Positions 49,601 to 59,987 of a stretch of 64,000 bases of DNA are shown here, one piece after another. The translations under genes were made by a program, and so were the position numbers. The stretch is from Cinclus cinclus. Lineage: Eukaryota > Chordata > Aves > Passeriformes > Cinclidae. The notes beneath the pieces are model-generated. The model searched no databases and had not been told where the DNA came from. It saw only the letters and a list, made by a program, of their open reading frames with translations. The stretch covers positions 6,506,102 through 6,570,101 of the forward strand of contig NC_085055.1 in the NCBI RefSeq assembly GCF_963662255.1, given 5' to 3'. The first letter of the stretch is position 1; the number at the start of each line of letters is the position of its first letter.

Positions 49601-52481
49601 AGGACTTTTTTCTCTTAACCACACTGTAAGATGAGCAGTGAATTTATCCACTGCAACACATCTGGATGAGGGGCTCTGTGTCAGGGAAGGTGACAATGAA
49701 GGTTTGTCTGGAGGCTGGGGATGTCACCTGGCGTCCTGAGCTGTGTCCCTCAGCAGAGGCTGGCCCCACCCCTGGAGCAAAGAGAAGCCCTGCTGACCTT
49801 TAGGCTGCCCTTGCCCCGTCTCAGCCTGGCACAGGTCACAGTAACCATTATCCCTCTGACTTTCACATGGCGCTTGTTTGGAAAATCTCCCCTTATGAAT
49901 AAGCGTGGCTGGGAACTCTGCAATAACAGTAAAATACCCGCTATGAAGCAAGTTGAAATTCCTTTCCCTGCATAAACCTATCTGTAGAAAATGATGCCAC
50001 AGCCACTTATATTAAACTGTCAGTGAGCACATCCCTTAAAAGCTTTTTATTCTGTTTTTAATTTATGGTGCTTGACAAGGAGGAGAATTGAGTGTCGCTG
50101 GTGCCGATCCCGGTGCAGCTCAGCCCAATTGCTCTGGCCAAGTGCTGGGCCAAGTGCCCGACAGCCCCAGCCATATATATCCTGGTTTTTCATTAACAGA
50201 TATTGTCACTCCACCACCTCTGCACTCTGTTTTTATCCAGCTACTGGGCTCTGGAAACCATTAGGTGTCTTTCTCCATTAGGCATTAAAAACAGGTACAC
50301 GTATTCAAGCAAGAAGCTTTGTCTGGTCGCATTACACTTCCTCTCCTTTTTGCCTAAATGTTCTCATTTATCCCACAGTGTTTTATACACTTTGGGATGG
50401 ACAGTGCACTAGGAGTGCTGTGGTCCTTCTGGTAAGTGGGAAGGACATGATCGCAGCAGGGACCACTCTCACACAGAGCAGCTCACATTTTGTGACCCCT
50501 TGGGCTCCATCAACTGCTTTGGGGACATTTGTGAAAGACAGCCAATACAGAGATTCTACTTTCAGTTGGCTTCAATTTACTGTAACTGTAGCTGCAGCTC
50601 CACTGAAAATTGGTGCCTGCAATCAATAAAACTCAAAATCATCTTTAAACTTAAGGAGAAAAAGACCAAACCTTGGGATACTCCGTAGGTGAGTCTGCAA
50701 GCGGCTGCTGATGAATCCTGACTTTTGCAGGGGAAAATATCTGCACTTTTTAAGAGTATGGACCCTTCCTCTGCTTGGTACAGTGCCAGAGCAGCAGTGT
50801 CTCTCCCAGATCTTCACCCCAGTGTGATCACCACTGTATCCGGTGCTTCAATGTCATAGTGTCAGCTCATTAGTAAGGGGAAAGAGCTTCCCTTGATTAG
50901 CAGTAGATATTTAAGGAAGCAGTCTCTGGGTGTTGCCTTCTGCAGTATGCATTAGGACAGCCCAAGGTTTCTGTCCCAAGATACATGCCTGTGGTCAGAC
51001 ACAGAGGGGTGTGAGACAGGGAATCTTGGTTGTGACTCCTGAACTTGGCCCAGGAGCAAATTTCAGGAGCAAACACTCAGTCAAGTAATGTGGAAGGCAA
51101 GCAAAAAAAATCCTCCTGCTCTGGGCAGACAGGGAAAGCAAAGGAGATCACCTTGGCTTTCCTTCCTGCCCCTCTACCCTCCCACCATGGTGTGTATGCT
51201 AAGGGAGAGTTGCTGGAGGTGAAAACTTCAAAGAGTTAGTGAGGCAGCATATCAGGGCCTCTCCTTGCATCTCCTCACTCGGTGTCAGAAGAGATTCTGT
51301 CTGGGCTGGTAATATTTATAAAACTGCAGTGAGCAATGTGAGTGTTGCAATCAGCTCCCAGTGCTAAATATGGCTTTGGCAGATACTCTGGAGCTTCACT
51401 AAATCCCCTTCCTTAGGGAAGGAGAGCATCTCAGGCTGTCTATCACCCTGGCTCTGGACAGCCTCAGCACGTGGTAGAGCCTGCTGTCCCCAGAGGCTTT
51501 TGGCAGGGCTTCATCTCAGGCAGCAAGACTGCTAGGAAGGCAGGGAAAAAGCTAGAAACAAAGAGTACTGCAAAAAATAGGGTAACCCCTGGTAAAGCCA
51601 CCTGACTTTTACCCTCTTCTATTGTTATTTATGTTCTGGGAGGGTCAGGCTGGTCCCTGCTCACAGTTTTGGGCAGCTTGTATGGCTTGGGGATCTGGGG
51701 CAGCCCTTGCTGGATTCCTGGGTTAAAAACATGGCCCTCAGAAGGTGGTGGTCTCCAAAAATCAGAGATGCTGGGAAATATGAAGAGGAAACCTAAGAGC
51801 AGCAATATTGCTGGGTATAGAGACCTGGAAAACCTGTGAGGCCTCAAAGACAGCAGCAAAACCATTGCTCCTGTGGCACATATTTGAACTTCTGCCAGGG
51901 AAAACTTCTGAGGTTTAACTAACAAATGGGGGCATTTTTCTGCCACAAAGAAGCTCTTTTTTGAGTCTGGGGAACCTAATCCATTTGCAGCGCTGGCGGC
52001 TCATGGAAATGTTTGGCAGATGGAAGCGGAGCGAGGCAGGGCACAGTGCCAGCGATGCGGTGAAGTGGAGGTGTCCCATCCAACAAGTCGTGTCTCCAGC
52101 CCACTTCAGCTCCTTTTGAGAGAGCACAAGTGTCTACCAGTGCAGATGTGCCTCGTGGGATGATTGCATGGACTTTTTAGGAGCCTTATGGAATTTGTTT
52201 CAGAGTGCCACCACCCTGTGCACAAGAAACTGCATCTTCTCCTAACAAGCTTTCCTTAAGAGCTGGTGCTGTCTCCCTGTGACTCAGTTCCCTCTGCAGG
52301 ACATGGGCACACGTCTTATTTCCTGTATGTCTTATAAAAATAAATGCATTAAAAATTGCAAGATACCGGAAGCACTGTCATTAGTGTCAGGTATGTCCTA
52401 CAGAGAGGAAGAAAATAAATAAAGCAAAACTCAGTGCATTTGCAGATGCTCATGAGCTGTTACTGAACAGCGAGGGTTCTA
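46652..52481. other. Unique non-coding sequence, no supported gene
   Basis: Besides the element candidate at 47220-47580 and a CpG-dense patch at 51988-52092, I see AT-rich sequence at 48185-48310 and 49440-49620 and a C/T-rich run at about 49341-49378. Frames such as 51629-51946 minus (105 codons, with a hydrophobic stretch) are not recognisable. Confidence 0.5.
47220..47580. promoter_or_regulatory. Candidate conserved non-coding element
   Basis: 'tcatttagagacgacacaga', 'gaattatgcatttaatgaca', 'actaacacgatagctaag', 'gaaaatcccggtttac', 'agctacggtaaacaag' and 'gttatttataaaag' lie in one non-repetitive block with CpGs retained. Homeodomain (ATTTAATGA) and FOX-like (GTAAACA) cores are visible. 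Function is inferred. Confidence 0.35.
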
Positions 52482-52552
52482 AGATTGTCCTGAGTTGGAC
52501 TCCATGATCCTTGTGTGTCCCTTCCAGCACAGGATAATGTAGGATTCTACTA
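52482..52552 (+). mobile_element. CR1 LINE fragment, extreme 3' end
   Basis: 'gattgtcctgagttggactc', 'catgatccttgtgtgtccct', 'tccagcacaggata' and terminal 'taggattctac' match a CR1 tail in sense orientation, of the subfamily with 'gtgggtcccttccaac'. It is short and diverged. Confidence 0.8.
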
Positions 52553-54711
52553 TTCAAATGCATCACAGCAGCTCACCAGCACATTCATTTCTGCATCAAC
52601 AGAGACGCCAGAATCTCTGTGCTGGCTGCTCTTCATCTACAGTGAGTGGCTCCAACATTTGGGATTCCCAGCAGGTTGGGAGTGAGTTGATAATGCTGCC
52701 TCAGGTACTGCAGGTTGCTCTGGTAGCATCACGGTGCTCCCAGTGCTTGGACCTGGCAGAGAGCTGCCCACACTCAGCAGCACGGGGCCTCAGCACCTCC
52801 CATGCCAGCTGCTCCTGGATAATCACCTCAGGCAGCCAGTGCAGACTGACCCAGGCTGCCTCTGGGCACTGGGGAGCCATGGAACACTCCTGGAGATGTC
52901 TCTGTGCCTCCAGTTCTGGTGGCAAATCTAGTTTCAAGTCAACACAGCAACACCTGTGTGAGATATCATGTTTTGTAGCTTTACTTCATTATGTCCACAG
53001 TACCCAGTAGAAGTAAAACCAAGGGAAGTTTTCCCATCTCCCCTGCCTATACATTAAATAACAATGGAAATATATTAATTATGTCATCAGTAGAAAAGAG
53101 ACACTTGTCCTTCCCAATATTTGTTGGCTTCCAAATATCACCCTGACATTCCTAATCTCTTTTCTCTGTTGAAATACAGGATTTTTTGAACAGGTTTCTA
53201 GTGTAGACAAAAAACCCCTGAGATTCCTACAGATTGTGTGTCCTCCAGGCTAAGTAGTCATCCTCCTTTGTCCTGAGCCTGAAATAAAGCCCAAGATGAA
53301 GCAGGATGCTCAATTGCCCACCTGGGAACTTTGGGACAGTGGGGCCAGGGCAGAGCCTCTCTGGTTGCTGAACTGACAGGCTACCAGCAGCCCCACTGGG
53401 AAATGATTGATTAGTTTTGCCTTTGCCATCTGCTAATTAGCTAAAGGAATGGATTTGCAGATCCAGAAAGCTGCCTGAGGGGAGGAAAACAGCCAGAGAC
53501 ATTGGTACCCTCAGGTCAGTGCTGACAGCATGCAGCAGCACTTGAGGCTCCCAGCGAGGAGCAGCTCATGGGTCACGTTTTCTCCAGCCAGGAACCACTT
53601 GCTGCCCCTGCCCTGCTGCCTCCATGGTGGCAAAGGGAAAGAAAGGAGAGATCTGGCTCCAGTGCTTGACTTTAAAAGTCGCAGTGACTTTAAAATTAAA
53701 ATGAGTGAATCCATAAACGCCTACATGTTTGCATTGCTATTGTCAGAGCACAGAACTGCGGGATCACCCTGGGGTTGAAATCCAGCCCCTGGCTGTACTC
53801 AGGACTTAATATCTGGGAGCAGCATGGGCAAGTGAAGGGCAGGGTTTGGTGCCAGGACTGGATATAATTTCATGTGTTATGTCCACTTGATTGCCTACTT
53901 AGAAATTATAAAAATGTACTGTATTTTAAAACTGCAGTCATAAGACAGCAGTTTCCATCTGAATGATAATGAAACACACTCCAAGGTTACACTGGGACTT
54001 CGCTGGTGCTATTAGAGATCAGCTCAAAGCTACAAAAGAAAAAATATATTGCACTAATAAGTGTTCCTCGTGTATAAGTTCCCCTTCAGGAGTAATTAAA
54101 TGTGACTTTTCTTTTTTTTCTTTTAGATGGCTGATTTGTGGGATAGCTGTCATATTTTTGTCTGACCCTCGAAAAAGAGAATTTGAAGACTGCTATATTT
54201 AAAGACAGTGACTATTCACCCTGGGCAGCATTCCCACCTGGCTATGGCAGGAGCTACTGCTTGAAAAATGTGCTTCCAGGTCTATGAGTGAGTCCACAAG
54301 GATGAATTTCAATGTACCACAGAGAAATAGTGCATGGGCTTGACCCTGCTCCTTCTTTCCCATGTAGAATAACCCACGGCTTCTTCAGCTCTTATGTCTG
54401 TACCTCCCATGGAAATGTTTCCAGAAATGGGAGGCTCAGTCTTTCAGGATCTTGGAAAGTCTCTGAATTGCTGGGAGGCATCACCCCAAGCTCTTGTATG
54501 GCCATGCAGATGAATCCAGCTGTGCACCCAAGGGATGATCCAGGCATGGACCTGGGGGTGCAGCAGGCATACACCTGCAGAGTGCACCCAGGAATGCATC
54601 CCTGGCTTTTTACCTAGGCTGAACACACACCTTTTGTCACTGGAAGCACTGGAAAAGGCAGCCCAGGAAAGAGGTGGAGTCATCATCCCTAGAAATGTGC
54701 AAAACCCTTGG
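52553..54711. other. Unique non-coding sequence, no supported gene
   Basis: Frames at 52558-53010 plus (150 codons) and 52701-52937 minus overlap in a GC-rich patch and have no recognisable motif. A pyrimidine tract ending in AG (about 54108-54126) looks like a splice acceptor, but the sequence after it is closed in the ATG frame within 13 codons. AT-rich sequence at 53865-54110 shows no repeat. Confidence 0.5.
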
Positions 54712-54778
54712 CAGAGTTAGGTAAATGGTTAGATGTGATCTTAGAGGTCTTTTCCAACCTTACGGATTCTGTGATTCT
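54712..54778 (+). mobile_element. CR1 LINE fragment, extreme 3' end
   Basis: 'ggttagatgtgatcttagag', 'gtcttttccaaccttacg' and 'gattctgtgattct' match the final CR1 segment in sense orientation. Truncated and short. Confidence 0.88.
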
Positions 54779-56404
54779 CACCTGGAGTCCTACATAAACA
54801 TTAACCATCACAGGGGCTGATTTTAACTAACGTGACAAATTGCAAAAGAACTGCATGAAACTCAATATAATTACACCTCTGTGGCCCAACAAATTGTATC
54901 AGGCTCTCCAAGTCCCCAGTAGCCATCCCCCATCCACAAAGTTTACTTGTGCTAGAGAGGGAAAACTCAATAGCAACGTGGATTGTCACTGGCTGCTCTA
55001 TCCAGGTCTGGAGATGAACAGCTGCTGAAAGCCGGGTAAGAACTGAGAGCAGTCCAGGACTGCAGGGTGAGCCCCTGGGTCTCCTCTGCAGAGGAACAGT
55101 GACAGATTTGACCTCCTGGCTGCCTGTGTGGATAAGTGAGGGAGGGGGTGACCAGATGGCTCTATTGAGCATTTTATGCCACTGAGACCAAAGGAATAAG
55201 TGTGGGGGCTGGGAGGGAAAAGCTTGACTCAAGCTTTCACAGACATATATCCACACAATTAAGGTCAGGGGCTTATGGCAGTCAGTTCTATTTCTATTTG
55301 TTTATTTATTTGTTTTCCTAATAGCTTGATTTCAGTGCTGGATGGCTGCATCTGAGCCCTGCAAGCTGCTGATTTTGCAATCCTCTCTCTCTTGTGAAAG
55401 TGTTTTGTTTATATTACCAGGCATGTGTTCTTTCAATTTTTGTTTATATCTCCTGTATCAATCAGTGAAACAGTCTCAAGAAACAAGGCCAGGCCAAGGA
55501 GAAACACGCAGGTTTTGTTTGGACTGAGATACAACATTCCTGAAAATTGGCTGCACCTCAGAAAAAGTCTGTGAATAATGGTATTTACTGCTCCCCTTCT
55601 TGCAAACAGAGCTGAAACCCAGTGACTTGATGGGGAAGGTAGAGCTGATTAACCCCTGGCTCCCCTCACTTTATTAGCTCTTCACATGGTAAAAGAAATC
55701 TTTTGCTGAGCAAGCCTCAGGATGAACTTGGCCATCCTCTTAGTCTCTTTCATCCGTGCTGAAGGCTGGTGCTCATACCTTGCTAACAGGACAGGAGCAT
55801 CCATGGATGAAACCAGATCTGTGAACAGATCTGTGTGTATCTGCTTTTAACCTCTCCCCCTGCCTACCACGGGAAAAACACTGTCTGCTCAGTCTCTCTC
55901 TGCTGCCAGTGCTCTGCACATGCAGTGGGATCAGACCACCTGCATGACAAATCCTCAGCCCCAGCACTCGAAATCCTGAGCTGATGGTGAGCACCAGGAT
56001 GGGATGGGTGGCCAAGCCTGGAACATGGGCTTGTCACCCTCAGCTGGTGGGGCTGGTAGGGAATCTCTGGGCTGAGCAGCCCTGCAGAGGCTCTCCCTGC
56101 TGTCAGGGCTGTGATCTGATCTGCAGGCAGAGAGGGAGAGAGGAAAGGAGTGGGATCATTGCCACTGAGGACCCCAAGCTGTATTTTCCTCTAGACTTGA
56201 GGTTTTTGCCGACTTGAATTAAAACAAGAGATTCTTCCAAGAAGCAAACATGGGGAGGGGGAAAAGAGTGCCAGCCAACAATTGCTGGATAGGTCAAAGA
56301 AATGGGATTCCTAACAGGATTGTGACAGCTCAAGGATTTACAGATGAACGCTTAAGGACAAGTGCATATATTTGTGCCTGGGATGAATGTCAAAGGACAT
56401 AAAT

Positions 56405-56555
56405 ACCAGTTAAAATTTATTCGAAGAAAAAACCTAACACACTTGTACTCCAGTCATTACAAGTCAAACAAAGCAATTGTCAATTCCCTAGCAATTTACA
56501 TTTAAATGCACAATCTAATTCTCATGCTAAACTGTCTATTTCCAGTGTAAGCCTT
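56405..56555. promoter_or_regulatory. Candidate conserved element with opposed SOX-like half sites
   Basis: AACAAAG (56467-56473) and AATTGT (56475-56480) face each other one base apart. The surrounding block is AT-rich and non-repetitive ('aaaatttattcgaag', 'gcaatttacatttaaatgc', 'ctaattctcatgctaaac'). The spacing is tighter than the 3-4 bp usual for SOX9-type dimers, so cooperative binding is uncertain. Confidence 0.28.
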
Positions 56556-57443
56556 ACACAGACTGTGCGTGGGACGGGGAAGAGGAAGGCTATAGCTGCA
56601 CTTGTGGATAGCCACTGGTCTGGGGGAGCTGTGCTGTGCAGCTGAGCTGAGTGACCTATTTTTCTGGTTTCCCTCAAACAAATGGGGACACTCACTTTTC
56701 AGCAGAGAAACCCAGAAACATTTTCACCTCAAAGGCGCAGAGGAGATGGGTAGATCTGGCAAAACAGGATCAAGATCAAAATGTTCAGGGGTAGCAGGGC
56801 CCTAACATGTCATTTTTAGAAACAAGCAGGTCCTTCATCAGACAGAGAGGTCTTGTCCTATTCCATCTTCAAAACCAAGCCCTCTCCCAGAACTCTGCTT
56901 ATTGCAACATATTTCTGCTAACAAGATAAGACTTGCTGTAACATCAGCCTGCCTACACGTCATCCACTGCCTGCTTCCCATCTGTTAGTCTTGATATTTC
57001 CTTAATCTCTTTCTCTCACACAGCTCCATGAATAGTTCCCCTCTGTAGCACAGGGAGTGAAATTGGAGAACGCAGCATTGCTCTCTGGGAAAGGCATATA
57101 TTGGTTTGAAATGAGAAGCTTAAAGGCCCAGGCAGGTTGGCTGTTCCCTGAGACAACAGAGAGAAACGCAATGAGAAAATGGAGGGAGAGCTGAATTTGA
57201 AGTGTCTGTTCTTTAATTATAAATGTTCTTCCTCCAAACAGCTTTTCTTAACAGCTGGTCATCAATTACGCAGAGTTACTGAGGTTTTCAGACAGGAGAT
57301 CAATAAATGGGATTTTTTTTCTTGGCCAGGAGAAACCATTACATAATGGCTGTGTTTCTTCCCTCTGCTTGCCAAGCTTTCAGGAACTGGCAGGCATTCA
57401 AGACAGTGAGGCTATTCTTAGACAGGGGGCACAGCATCAAGCT

Positions 57444-57467
57444 CAGCAGCAGCAGCAGCAGCAGCAG
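57444..57467 (+). repeat. (CAG)8 trinucleotide repeat
   Basis: Eight perfect CAG units are followed by AAG CAG C. On the plus strand the locally open frame reads it as serine (AGC), and the opposite strand reads it as leucine. Neither frame is recognisable as a gene, so this looks like a non-coding triplet repeat. Confidence 0.97.
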
Positions 57468-59079
57468 AAGCAGCGTGGACTCCAATGCCTGGAGCCCAGG
57501 AGGGCATCCAGGGAGGGTCAGTATAGGACAGGACACATCATTCCCACCCCAGGAAGGGCACAGAGCTGGATGTGGCTCTTGGAGGACGTATTTTAATGAA
57601 TCAACAGCCTCCGTGCAGCAGCATGTCCGAGATGCTTTTAGAAACGTGCTGGATCTAAATAAAAACAGACCAGACAGTGACAGGGGTAGATGGACAGGCT
57701 TCCAGAGCTATCTACTGCTTCACAGAGGAACCTCAGGATGTGAGGCAGAATAAATATAATGGTAGTGTAGCAGCTTGAGAACTGTACACCTTTCTTGTAT
57801 GTGTTATTTGCAGTGAGATCGAGGCTATCGGCAGAAAAAAAAAGAAAAAAAGAAGAGCTGCTTTTTCACAGCCTGCAACCTTTGCTGTGTGTTCCATATA
57901 AATCAGGCTGCTGCTGTTTGCTCTAAATGGAGGATCTCATCTGTGTCTTTGCAGATGACCCGTCTCACAGACATGACACATAAGCATTTCCAGAGACATT
58001 TCTGTGACCTGCTATCATGCCATAAACCATCTGGCTACTTCTATAGTAGCAGAGCTTAAAAACGAGGCCACTCCCTTTGCAATCTGTGGCTTACAAATAA
58101 AACAAAATTCTGTGCAAGGGTTGTGCTGCCACAACCTCAGGTTGTCATGTGCCAGCCTGGAGCTGCAGCAGTGTGTTTCAGTCACAGCCAGCACTACATA
58201 ATGAATTTGTCATCTCCTCATGGCATAAAGCTGTTGTATGGGATGGTACACATCTATCAGCCCTTCCTCAGGTGAAAGCAAGCAGAGTCAGCCTCATTAG
58301 GTTACGCTTGGTAGAAATATAAAACTAAGAAAAAGCAAATTTTGAAAAAAAAAAGAACTGCACCTTTTCCACTTCTGGAGGTTGTCAGTATCAAGCACGG
58401 AGGGCAGGACCAGGGTGGGCTGAGAACCAGCCTGAAACCACTCTTGTGAGTGTCTCTCATGTGAGCATCACCAGCGAGATCCCCACCAGGGTGGTCCTTG
58501 AAGGTGTTCAGAAAAGCAATGCAAAAACCAGAAAAAAACCCAAATATTTTCATGGCTCAAACACTACGTGAGACTGCTCAAGCTGCCAGAAAGGCCCAGT
58601 GCTCTGGGGAGAAATGAAAAGATGTATTTCAAAGCAGAGCAATAAAAGCACATTACAGCACCTGAGCCAAAACGTGCTCTCAGTTCACCTTCCAGAACAA
58701 GGCTTGGCTGACATCCACGTGTATAAAGGTTTGGTCTCAGAAAGAAGGACTTCCAAGGCTGTTTCCCAGTACAACAAGCTGGGGCACAAAGGCATTTGTG
58801 GTGTTGGCTTTCCCCAAGCCCCAGGGGTCTTGTTGTGATAGTTCCATGTGTTACATAGCCACAGATTTTCTTGTCTGACCCCTGAGCAAAGCAAGTATAA
58901 TTCAGTCATCTTGTATCTGACAGTTCTTCTACCTGCCTCTGCAGATGATTTCCCTTAAAATAAGTATGGTGTCCGCTGCCAGGTAGTCAGTGGTTCCTGT
59001 TTGCAAGCAAGATAGCTAACAATAAAACTCCCTGAAGAAAACTAGACAAACGTTAGAAATTGCCCCTGAAGCAAAGGCT

Positions 59080-59310
59080 TCATAAAGCAAGTGTACATTG
59101 CAAGAGCAGCCATGGCCTCTGTGATATAATTTTCAAGATTAATTCATGCTTAATAAACAGCACAATAAAGCCAGTTGATGGCAATTCTTTTCTCCATGCC
59201 ACGTAATGCTTATTGCCTTTATCCTATCTGATGCATATGCAGAAGGGAACATGTGCCAGCATGTTGTAAGTTGCCTTGGTATGAAAAGGCAAATTACACT
59301 TTATAGGTGA
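59080..59310. promoter_or_regulatory. Candidate conserved non-coding element
   Basis: 'gatataattttcaagattaa', 'tcatgcttaataaacagcac', 'ccagttgatggcaattc', 'atgccacgtaatgcttatt' and 'tgatgcatatgcag' lie in a unique AT-rich block. It contains an octamer-like half site (ATGCATATGCA) and CACGTAAT. Function is inferred. Confidence 0.3.
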
Positions 59311-59879
59311 GACTGAAGGAATAGACAGAAACGTTTGCACAGGGAAAAAGAGTAACTTGAAGTAGTCCTGAGGTAAGACCTGGTTTTCAGGGGAGGTGCA
59401 AGAAAATCAATTTTCCTAGAGGGGAAGAGGTAGATCCGGCCAGGTGTGGGTAGGAGTGGCATGTCTCCATTATCAACAGGAAAGAACCAGCCTGCAGCAA
59501 CTAATCCTAACCTGGAGGGGTCCTGGCAGCCCCTTGGACCCCTTTAGCACCAGCCCCACCACAGACCCCCATCCCTTTAGCCCAGCAGCAGAATCACACA
59601 GCCTGCACTCATCTCACACTCCTCAGGTTCCTTCCCAGCCTGCGAGCCACTTGCGTTTTTCAGTCTGCTCTGGGTCACCCACATTTGCTTTTTCCCTGAA
59701 AGAGGGAAAAAATAAATTAATGAAACACCACAGCATGCAAGACGCCCTCCCCCTCACCACCTGGCTTCTCCTGTGAAGACTGCCAGTGCTTCACCTCCTA
59801 TTTGATGTACATTCAGCACAAGACAGGGAGGCACGGTAGTTTCTGTGGGCAGCAGAAATGAAAGGGAATGACAGAGGCA

Positions 59880-59987
59880 GGAGAAAAAAAAGAAAAAAAA
59901 AGAGGAAAAAGAAAGATCTTACAACTCTTTGATTGTGCTGGCTCTTTGTTTGAGGTATACAAAAAAAAGGGAAAAAAAAAGAAAAGA
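59880..59987 (+). repeat. Two purine-only A/G tracts
   Basis: Uninterrupted purines run at 59880-59916 (37 nt) and 59961-59987 (27 nt), both A-dominated with G interruptions. They are separated by 44 bp of mixed sequence. This is low-complexity DNA. Confidence 0.9.

Larger units (their letters stand above)
54779..59879. other. Unique non-coding sequence, no supported gene
   Basis: Holds the (CAG)8 tract and two element candidates listed separately. Small oddities are an AAAGCTT/AAGCTTT inverted repeat (55219-55237), a 12-bp direct duplication (55814-55835) and a purine tract at 57833-57857. The frame at 57307-57753 (148 codons) spans the CAG tract as poly-Ser and is not recognisable; the minus strand frame there reads poly-Leu. 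Confidence 0.5.

Noticed and set aside
51629..51946. Minus-strand 105-codon frame with a hydrophobic segment that could be membrane-spanning
   Set aside because: Isolated frame with no recognisable homology and no promoter or exon context. Hydrophobic runs arise readily from T-rich codons.
54100..54202. Polypyrimidine tract ending in AG followed by ATG, like a splice acceptor and exon
   Set aside because: The ATG frame closes after 12 codons. The other open frame through it shows no recognisable protein and no donor that I can support.
57307..57753. 148-codon frame with a poly-Ser tract
   Set aside because: The tract is the (CAG)8 repeat. The flanking residues match nothing I know and the opposite strand is also open.
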